From Streptomyces pinistramenti (lineage in GTDB: Bacteria > Actinomycetota > Actinomycetes > Streptomycetales > Streptomycetaceae): a DNA stretch of 37,094 nucleotides. Shown here in pieces: positions 31,275 through 37,094 of this stretch (within the stretch, counting starts at the first letter, position 1; the number at the start of each line of letters is the position of its first letter). Both the position numbers and the translations under genes were made by a program. Location: assembly GCF_020564935.1 (NCBI RefSeq), contig NZ_JAJCXB010000064.1:1-37094 (forward strand), given 5' to 3'. Below the pieces are notes generated by a model. It searched no databases and had not been told where the DNA came from. It was given only the letters and a program-made list of their open reading frames with translations.

Positions 31275-31829
31275 ATGACCACCGTGTCAGCCGACCACAA
31301 CGACGGAATCAAACCCGAACGCGCCCTCAAGCACGCCATCCGGCACATCCGAGGCGACCGGGTCCAGATCGTCGAAGGGATCATCGAACCCGTGTCACCC
31401 ACCTGGGACCACGAGGCCGCGGCCGAAATCCGTGACCAGATCCGCGCCCGCGTCCGTGAGCTCGATTGCGTGACCGGATCCGGCAACCTGGACCTTCCCG
31501 GCTCCTCCAACCGGTACGTCCCCGACACCGCCGTGGTGCCCGCTGCGGCGGCCAGGGGGGGCGGCGCCCCGCTGCCCGACCAGACGCTCCTCGTGGTCGA
31601 GGTCACCACCGAGTCCAGCGGCGATACCGCCGGAGTCGTCAAGCGCAAGCGGTACGCGGAGTACGGTGCACCGCTGCAGCTGCTGGTCGACCGTCAAGAA
31701 CGCAGCGTCACTCCGTACTCGGAACCCGGGCCGCTCGGGTACACCCGCGCCGACGGGCCCCACCACCACGGTGCCGTCCTGCATCTGCCGGAGCCGTTCG
31801 GCCTGGATCTCGACACCGGCACCCTCTGA
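31275..31829 (+). CDS. Uma2-family (DUF820) PD-(D/E)xK-fold protein
   Basis: A 184-aa protein of the Uma2 family, a restriction-endonuclease-like fold that is abundant in cyanobacteria and Streptomyces and of unclear biological role. Visible features are the N-terminal VQIVEGIIEPVSP, the acidic position in YVPDTAVVP, and the core LLVVEVTTES...VVKRKRYAEYG with its Glu and Lys, followed by LQLLVDRQERSVT. ATG 31275 has GGAAGGA about 8 nt upstream. It stands alone, downstream of a strong terminator. Nuclease activity is inferred from the fold, not shown. Confidence 0.88.
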   Translation: MTTVSADHNDGIKPERALKHAIRHIRGDRVQIVEGIIEPVSPTWDHEAAAEIRDQIRARVRELDCVTGSGNLDLPGSSNRYVPDTAVVPAAAARGGGAPLPDQTLLVVEVTTESSGDTAGVVKRKRYAEYGAPLQLLVDRQERSVTPYSEPGPLGYTRADGPHHHGAVLHLPEPFGLDLDTGTL

Positions 31830-32004
31830 CCCACGCCGGGCGTCCGTTCCATGCCGGCCGCTCAGGATCCGCATGGGTTCGTCCAGTCCGCAGGGGCAGC
31901 CCCGGCCCGTCCACCCTGCCCCGAGTGCTGCCCACAGGGACCTCCCGGTGTCGCGTGCGGGCGGTTAGATTGACCGGCTCCGACGAGCATCGTGGAGCAC
32001 CCCC

Positions 32005-33480
32005 ATGCACGCACATGACGAGCAGCGACCGTCCCCTGGCCGGAAACCGGGGCGCGTCCCTGCGCGCACCCCCGCCGCTCTGCCGCCCCTTTTGGCCCTG
32101 CAACGGGCGGCGGGGAACGCCGCCGTTTCGCGGATGCTCGAAGAGCAACGCCACCAGCACGGCGCGGGCTGCGGCCACGAGCAGCCGGGCGGCCGGCAGT
32201 CGGTGCTCGACGCGGTGAGGTCCAGTGGCAGCCCGCTGGCCCCGCACATCCGTGAACGGGCGGAAGCGGGCCTGGACATGGACCTCAGCGCCGTACGGGT
32301 GCACACCGGCCCTGCCGCGCAGCGGTCGGCGCAGGACCTGGGGGCCCGCGCGTACACGACGGGCAAGGACATCGTCGTCGGCCCGGAAGGCGCCGACGAC
32401 GAGACGATGTATCACGAACTGCGCCACGTCGATCAGCAGTCCAAGGGGGCGGTGGCCGGGACCAGCAACGGGGCCGGCGTGAACGTCTCCAGCGAGGGCG
32501 ACCCCTTCGAGCGGGACGCCGCGGCGTTCGGCCGGCAGATGGCCCGGGGGGACACCCCCGCCCCGCAGAAGGCCCGGGAGGGGCAGGACGGCGAGGCCGC
32601 GGCGGGGCACTCCGACGGCATCACGGTGGCCCGGATGCCGTCCAGGCGCCGCGGCAGGCAGATGTATCCCGCCGACGTGGGCCAGCAGTTCGAGATCGAC
32701 TACCAGGGCTACGAGGTCGTCGGCAGGTACGTGCGCAGCTCTTCGCGCGGTGAGGTCTTCGACACCAGCTCGTTCGGCCGCATCACGGTCTCGCCGTCGG
32801 ACATCCTCGGCCCTCGTGCCACGGTGGGCGGCATGCACCCGCCGGGCCGGAGCAGGCCGCCCGCCGAGAACCTCGGTGGCCGCGACCGGATCTACCTGTC
32901 CGAGGGCGACGCCTCCGCGGCCCGCGCCCGGGTCCGCAGGGATCCCCGCATGGCCGACCGGATGGCCTACACGACCTACGACGCGGGGGGTGATCCCCGC
33001 TACGAGGACCTTCCGGCCCATGCCGAGGACCTGCGGCGACTGGGCGTGCCGCACTTCCCGAACATGGACATCCGGGACCAGAGGGCCATGGAGCAGCTCC
33101 GCGGGGCGGAGCACGGCGCCAATATCCACAACCACATGCCGCGCGTCCCGCAGGGCACCCGCGGCTACTCCACCCAGCAACTCGTCCGGGACACGGCCCG
33201 GTTGCCCGAACGGCTGGGCCGCCATGACATGACGGTGAGCGTCACGACGCCGCGCCCGGACTTCTACGGCAACCCGGCCACGCACAACAGGATTTACGGG
33301 CTGGAGAGCCGCAGGGCCCTGGAGGACACCCGCATGGAGGTGACCGCGGAGTACTCGGACTCCGAGGGTTCCCTGGAGGACTACGGCTACTCGCACCGCC
33401 GGACCACGGAGAACGAGTCCACCGGCGCGGCCGAGCGGCGCAGGAAGTACCGGATGAGCGGGCGCGACCGGGACTGGTAG
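32005..33480 (+). CDS. DUF4157 (eCIS-core-like) protein with uncharacterised C-terminal domain
   Basis: A 491-aa protein without signal peptide. Residues 29-44 (LLALQRAAGNAAVSRM) are the actinobacterial lead-in motif often found before DUF4157. The DUF4157 domain (about 77-148) holds LSAVRVHTGPAAQRSAQDLGA and the HExxH-type motif HELRH (137-141), a zincin-like metal site. DPFERDAAAFGRQM (166-179) follows. From about 215 the protein is unrecognised: a probable beta-rich part (VGQQFEIDYQGYEVVGRYV), a middle with MDIRDQRAMEQLRG, and a polar tail. DUF4157 proteins are linked to extracellular contractile injection systems and exported effectors, so the C-terminal part could be a toxin; no sheath or tube genes lie in this window. 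GGAG lies 7 nt before the ATG. Confidence 0.85.
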   Translation: MHAHDEQRPSPGRKPGRVPARTPAALPPLLALQRAAGNAAVSRMLEEQRHQHGAGCGHEQPGGRQSVLDAVRSSGSPLAPHIRERAEAGLDMDLSAVRVHTGPAAQRSAQDLGARAYTTGKDIVVGPEGADDETMYHELRHVDQQSKGAVAGTSNGAGVNVSSEGDPFERDAAAFGRQMARGDTPAPQKAREGQDGEAAAGHSDGITVARMPSRRRGRQMYPADVGQQFEIDYQGYEVVGRYVRSSSRGEVFDTSSFGRITVSPSDILGPRATVGGMHPPGRSRPPAENLGGRDRIYLSEGDASAARARVRRDPRMADRMAYTTYDAGGDPRYEDLPAHAEDLRRLGVPHFPNMDIRDQRAMEQLRGAEHGANIHNHMPRVPQGTRGYSTQQLVRDTARLPERLGRHDMTVSVTTPRPDFYGNPATHNRIYGLESRRALEDTRMEVTAEYSDSEGSLEDYGYSHRRTTENESTGAAERRRKYRMSGRDRDW

Positions 33481-33600
33481 GGCCGGGCCGCGGCAGCGGC
33501 CGGCCCGCCCGGTCGGCCCCTGCCACGGCATCGACTTGTCATCAATTCCCGTTGCCTCATTGCCTCCAGGCTCCGCGGCGCTAACAATGCGCACGACAAA

Positions 33601-33626
33601 ACCGAAGGTACGTACGGACCTTCGGT
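33601..33626. promoter_or_regulatory. Inverted repeat in the leader of the secreted protease gene
   Basis: ACCGAAGGT and ACCTTCGGT form perfect 9-bp arms around 8 nt, ending 26 nt before the start codon at 33653. It can be an operator or an RNA hairpin just upstream of the ribosome-binding site (GAGAGGA). Confidence 0.5.
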
Positions 33627-33652
33627 GACGGAAGCTTGAGAGGACCCCCACA

Positions 33653-34585
33653 ATGAATCGACCTCTCGTCGGCACCCTGGCCACGGCCGTTCTGGGAGCC
33701 GCAGCCCTGGTGGGCACCGCCGGTACGGCCGGCGCCGCCCCCCTCCCGGGCAAGGCGGCCACCGCGTCCGACGCGGCGGCAGCGAAGGGCGCGGCACACA
33801 TATCCGCGGCCCCCGCGAAGGCAGGGCAGCACACCAAGGCGGTGGACTTCGCCGGCACGGTCGCGCTGAGCAACTGCTCCGGCTCGATCGTCAAGATGCC
33901 CACGTCGAAAGAGACCGACAAGGCGCTGGTGATGTCCAACGGCCACTGCCTGGAGTCCGGGATGCCGGGCGCGGGTGAGGTGCTCGTCGACCAGCCGTCC
34001 AGCCGCAGCTTCACCGTGCTGGACGCCAAGGCGGGCGACCTGGGCACGATCAAGGCCACCAAGATCGCGTATGCCACCATGACCGACACCGACGTGTCGC
34101 TCTACGAGACCGGCTCCACCTACGCCGACATCGAGCAGAAGTACGGCGTCAAGCCGCTGGAGCTGGCCACCGAGCACCCCGCCAAGGGCGCGGCGATCAC
34201 CGTGGTGTCCGGCTACTGGAAGAAGACCTACTCCTGCAAGGTCGACGGGTTCGTGCACGAACTCAAGGAGGGCGACTGGACCTGGAAGGACTCGGTCCGC
34301 TACACGCCGGAGTGCCAGACCATCGGCGGTACATCCGGCTCCCCGGTGCTCGACGAAGCCACCGGCAAGGTCGCGGCCATCAACAACACGGGCAACGAGG
34401 ACGGCGAGAAGTGCACCGTCAACAACCCGTGCGAGGTGGACGAGAGCGGCAACGTCACCGTCCACAAGGGCACCAACTACGCCGAGGAGACCTACGGGAT
34501 CCCGAAGTGCTTCGCGGCAGGTAACAAGCTCGACCTGAGCCAGGACGGCTGCACGCTCCCGAAGCCGTCGGCCGCTCGCCGCTGA
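33653..34585 (+). CDS. Secreted trypsin-like (S1 family) serine protease
   Basis: A 310-aa exported protein. The signal peptide (residues 1 to about 28) has the form MNRPL, a hydrophobic core, then AGTAGAA. A short Ala/Lys-rich, possibly pro-, region precedes the catalytic domain. The triad is visible as H98 in NGHCLE, D147 in TDTDVSLYE, and S228 in IGGTSGSPV. Cysteine pairs (C75/C99 and C195/C221 are likely) suit an extracellular enzyme. Streptomycetes secrete many such proteases to use protein in soil. It is preceded by an inverted repeat and followed by a strong hairpin shared with the convergent chitinase gene. Cleavage specificity cannot be told. Confidence 0.9.
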   Translation: MNRPLVGTLATAVLGAAALVGTAGTAGAAPLPGKAATASDAAAAKGAAHISAAPAKAGQHTKAVDFAGTVALSNCSGSIVKMPTSKETDKALVMSNGHCLESGMPGAGEVLVDQPSSRSFTVLDAKAGDLGTIKATKIAYATMTDTDVSLYETGSTYADIEQKYGVKPLELATEHPAKGAAITVVSGYWKKTYSCKVDGFVHELKEGDWTWKDSVRYTPECQTIGGTSGSPVLDEATGKVAAINNTGNEDGEKCTVNNPCEVDESGNVTVHKGTNYAEETYGIPKCFAAGNKLDLSQDGCTLPKPSAARR

Positions 34586-34601
34586 CCCGCCCCACGCAGC
34601 A

Positions 34602-34639
34602 GGCCGGGCCCCGTGCAAGTCACTGCACGGGGCCCGGCC
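34602..34639. terminator. 16-bp perfect-stem bidirectional terminator
   Basis: GGCCGGGCCCCGTGCA and its exact complement, separated by a 6-nt loop (AGTCAC), lie between the convergent protease and chitinase genes. It is the most stable hairpin in the window. Confidence 0.85.
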
Positions 34640-34681
34640 CGGGCGCACGAGGGCCCGCCGCACCCGGGCCCGCTGGAACCG

Positions 34682-35716
34682 CTACGGCAGACTGTGCACG
34701 TGCCCGCCGACCTGGCTCGCGAAGGCGTTGCCGTTCGACGCGTCCCAGTTCGTCGACCAGGTCATCGCGCCGCGCAGGCCCGGGTAGGTCTTGGACGGCT
34801 TGAAGGAGCCGCAGCCGCTGCCCTTGGTCAGGCAGTCCAGCGCGTCGTTGACGACGGACGGGGCGACGTAGCCGCCGCCGGCCGCGCTGGCGGACGCCGG
34901 GACGCCGATGCCGACCTGCGAGGCGTCCAGGCCGTTCTCCAGCTGGATGCAGGCGAGACCGGTCAGGAAGTCCACGGTGCCCTGCGAGTAGACGTTGCCG
35001 TCACAGCCGATCATCGAACCGCTGTTGTAGTACTGCATGTTGACGGCGGTCAGGAAGTCCTTGATGCCCAGCGCCGTCTTGAAGTACTCGTTCTGCGGCG
35101 ACTGCATGTCGATGGTCTGCGGCGCCATGGTCACCACGACATCGCTGTGCGCGGCGTGCACGGCCTTCAGCGCCTGCGTCATATAGGTGGAATTCAGGCC
35201 ATTTTCCAGGTCGATGTCGACGCCGTTGAAGCCGTAGTCGTCCATCAGCTTGTTGACCGAAGCGGCGAAGTTCCCGGCCGACGCGGAGTCGCTGACCGAC
35301 ACCGCGCCCTTCTCGCCGCCCACCGACAGGACCACCGACTTGCCGGCCGCCTGCTTGGCCTTGATGTCCGCCTTGAAGTCGTCGGCCGAGCCGTAGCCGA
35401 CGGCCGGATCCAGGTTGAAGGCGATCTCGCCCGGCTTGCCCGTCGCGTCGGCGAAGGCGACCGCGATGATGTCGTACGCGTCGTCGACGTCCTTCAACTT
35501 CTGCACGGTCGCGCCGTTGTTGAAGTTCTGCCAGTAGCCGGTCACCGCGTGCTTCGGGACGGCGGCCGCGCCCGCCGCCGGGGCGGAGTGCTGCGGACGG
35601 GTGTCCTGTGCGGCCTGCGCGGTGCCCGCGGCGGCGACGCCGGCCGACATCAGCGCCGCGACGGCCGCGGTGGCCGACAGAGTTCTCTTCCATTTTCCTG
35701 ATCGTGCGCGAACCAC
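34682..35716 (-). CDS. Secreted GH18 chitinase
   Basis: A 344-aa exported glycoside hydrolase cleaving chitin (EC 3.2.1.14) by substrate-assisted catalysis. GTG 35716 is chosen because GGAGG lies 5 nt upstream and a signal peptide follows directly: VVRARSGKWKRTLS, a hydrophobic core, cleavage near GTAQAA (about residue 36). The catalytic domain starts at AVTGYWQNFNNG. SVVLSVGG (127-134) and the active-site motif GVDIDLENG (165-173) are present, with catalytic Glu E171 and Asp D167/D169. The first Asp position of the usual DxxDxDxE is not Asp. MQYYNSGSM is the conserved substrate-binding strand. No carbohydrate-binding module is attached. A DasR-type site lies upstream. Confidence 0.92.
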   Translation of the reverse strand: MVRARSGKWKRTLSATAAVAALMSAGVAAAGTAQAAQDTRPQHSAPAAGAAAVPKHAVTGYWQNFNNGATVQKLKDVDDAYDIIAVAFADATGKPGEIAFNLDPAVGYGSADDFKADIKAKQAAGKSVVLSVGGEKGAVSVSDSASAGNFAASVNKLMDDYGFNGVDIDLENGLNSTYMTQALKAVHAAHSDVVVTMAPQTIDMQSPQNEYFKTALGIKDFLTAVNMQYYNSGSMIGCDGNVYSQGTVDFLTGLACIQLENGLDASQVGIGVPASASAAGGGYVAPSVVNDALDCLTKGSGCGSFKPSKTYPGLRGAMTWSTNWDASNGNAFASQVGGHVHSLP

Positions 35717-35787
35717 GACTGCCTCCGTGGGGGGAGTTGGCTGGTATGCGGATGCGCGCTCAGGGGCCCCTGTGCTGCCGTACAACG

Positions 35788-35799
35788 TGGTCCAGACCA
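35788..35799. promoter_or_regulatory. DasR-responsive (dre-like) site upstream of the chitinase gene
   Basis: TGGTCCAGACCA matches the core of the known dre consensus (TGGTCTAGACCA) at 11 of 12 bases. It lies 72-83 bp upstream of the chitinase start, just downstream of a minus-strand TTGACA (35812-35807) that can serve as -35, so a repressor would sit in the promoter. In Streptomyces DasR (a GntR regulator sensing phosphorylated amino sugars) controls many chitinase genes from such sites. The remainder of the 35717-36046 intergenic stretch shows no gene and must also carry the promoter of the rightward gene. Confidence 0.7.
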
Positions 35800-36046
35800 T
35801 TGGGCGTGTCAAGGTTCCGGACACAACCGGTTGCCCCGCGTGAGCGACGCGCAAAGGGGAAGGTGAAAGGGAGAGCAGTGGAACGGCGCGTTCCGCGGCG
35901 CCCTGTGGGAGTGACGAGTGACCCGGAACGTGTTCTCCCGGACGTATCTCGCGGATAAAGTGCTGGGCGTATGGCGCCGATGGCGCAGAGCTGTGCCGAT
36001 CCGCGGTCCCGGGGCCCCCGGAGGCCGAAGGGAGTGGGGGAGCGAC

Positions 36047-37094
36047 GTGCCGACGGCGATTGCAGTCACCAGCCCCGACCTCGCCCTGCCCGCCGCCGAC
36101 CGGCAGACCCCCGCCGCCGTCGTGCTGCGCGCCCCCGGACTCCAGCCGCTGGACGAGGCGTTGACGGAGACCGGCGCCGTGCTGGCACACCACGGCCACC
36201 TCATCGTGCTGTACTCCGCGGCCTGCCCGCCCGAACACGTCCGCAGACTGCACACGCTGCGCGCCCTCCTGGAGAGCGACCGGATCGCGATCGTGCCGCT
36301 GGGCCTGCCGCCGCTCGGTGTCGCCGTACTCGCCCGCCAGCTCCGCCAGTTGTCCCTGTCCGCGCTCACCCCCGGCGTACTGGCCTGCGCCGCACGGCTG
36401 CTGGCGCACTACGTCCACGCCGGCGCGCTGCTGGGTACCGTCAGCGGCCTGGACCGCGTCCCGGTCGACCTGCGCTCCCACGTGACGTCCTGGCTGCCCG
36501 GCGCGCAGTTCGCGGTGCTCGCCAACCCCGAACCGCAACTGGTCCGCCTGGAGCGGCACGCCGCGGCCGCCGGTCTGAAGGGGCCCGCCTACGGCACTCA
36601 ACTTGCACTGGCCAGAGGTCACTTCAGCGGCGACTGGGTATCCGGGGTGCTGGCCCCTTCCTGGCAGGTCCAGGGCGCCTACGAAGTGCCGCTGCCCGCC
36701 GAGTCGGCCCACTGGTGGGGCACCCGCAAGCTCGTCGAATTCGCCGCGGCCATCCCTGATCCGGCCCTGCTGCACCGGCTGGTGTCCTCCGTACGCCGCG
36801 AGGCATGCCGCTGGTGCGGGCTCGAACTCAGCGGTGACCGCTGTGCGTTCTGCGCCACCCCGCGGCCCGCCGCGCGGGAGGGCGGAACGGCAGGTGGACG
36901 CGCGGTGACCGCGGCCCGTGCACCCGGCGGCGCGGTGGCCGCGGGCCCGGGATCCGGGAGCGCGGTGGCCGCCATCGCGGGCCCGCGGCCCGCCGCACCG
37001 CCGCCGCCGGGACCGCCCGCGCCGCCCCCGGCAGGCCCCGCCGCGCCCGTCCCGCCGCACTCCCCGCCGACCGGCCTCGGGCTCTCCCCGGTGG
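36047..37094 (+). CDS. Conserved hypothetical protein with zinc ribbon (3' end outside the window)
   Basis: The frame is open from GTG 36047 to the window edge (349 codons and counting). GGGGGAG lies a few nt upstream of the start. The first about 250 residues form a globular region without signal peptide: LALPAADRQTPAAVVLRAP at the start, a helical middle (LLARYV-like stretch LLAHYVHAGALL), then SAHWWGTRKLVEFAAAIPDP. A four-Cys zinc ribbon follows (C254, C257, C266, C269: CRWCG...CAFC). After about 275 comes a long Ala/Gly/Pro-rich linker, suggesting that another domain lies to the right. I recall similar proteins of unknown function in Streptomyces; no function is proposed. Confidence 0.8.
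   Translation, partial: MPTAIAVTSPDLALPAADRQTPAAVVLRAPGLQPLDEALTETGAVLAHHGHLIVLYSAACPPEHVRRLHTLRALLESDRIAIVPLGLPPLGVAVLARQLRQLSLSALTPGVLACAARLLAHYVHAGALLGTVSGLDRVPVDLRSHVTSWLPGAQFAVLANPEPQLVRLERHAAAAGLKGPAYGTQLALARGHFSGDWVSGVLAPSWQVQGAYEVPLPAESAHWWGTRKLVEFAAAIPDPALLHRLVSSVRREACRWCGLELSGDRCAFCATPRPAAREGGTAGGRAVTAARAPGGAVAAGPGSGSAVAAIAGPRPAAPPPPGPPAPPPAGPAAPVPPHSPPTGLGLSPV

Overview
The window is high-GC actinobacterial DNA, most likely from a Streptomyces chromosome. The reading frames show the strong third-position G/C bias of that genus. GTG starts are common (pckG, cse2, cas1, the sugar kinase, the chitinase). The content also fits: an XRE/DUF5753 regulator paired with a DUF397 protein, a DasR-type site in front of a secreted chitinase, a GTP-dependent PEP carboxykinase, and secreted hydrolases.

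Layout. Positions 1-2450 hold the 3' part of an amidase gene, a MerR regulator and a convergent TetR regulator. CRISPR array 1 (2574-2966) follows, then a relic of a different repeat family, a hemolysin III/PAQR membrane protein, pckG and a small unrecognised gene. From 7030 to 20156 lies a complete type I-E CRISPR-Cas locus: array 2 (15 repeats), then cas3, cas8e, cse2, cas7e, cas5e, cas6e, cas1 and cas2 on the + strand, then array 3 (19 repeats). From 20378 come alaA (an alanine/2-oxoglutarate-type aminotransferase), an XRE/DUF397 regulatory cassette with two tiny divergent genes, and a divergent catabolic cluster. The cluster has an N-acyl-D-amino-acid deacylase and a D-serine-dehydratase-like enzyme on -, and a PfkB kinase, an IclR regulator, RidA and a GntP-family permease on +. 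The right end has a Uma2-family gene, a DUF4157 (eCIS-core-like) protein with an unknown C-terminal region, a secreted serine protease, a secreted GH18 chitinase and a conserved gene cut by the window edge.

How the CRISPR parts fit together. All three arrays read leftwards, opposite to the cas operon. Each has a leader on its right side, with TTGC (+ strand) exactly 49 nt beyond the last repeat, and its degenerate repeats are at the left, trailer end. Repeats are 28 nt and spacers almost always 33 nt, giving the 61-nt period of type I-E. Most notable is a change of the crRNA 5'-handle sequence inside arrays 2 and 3. The oldest repeats carry GTGGTTC or GTGGTCC, the same handles as array 1, while all younger repeats carry GTGTTCC. 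This records a change of repeat allele, with array 1 left behind as an archive.

How the D-amino-acid cluster fits together (inference). The deacylase would release D-amino acids. The PLP enzyme would dehydrate or deaminate them. RidA would clear the reactive enamine/imine product. The GntP-family permease, related to DsdX, would import the substrate. The IclR protein and a perfect dyad in the divergent intergenic region are the likely control.
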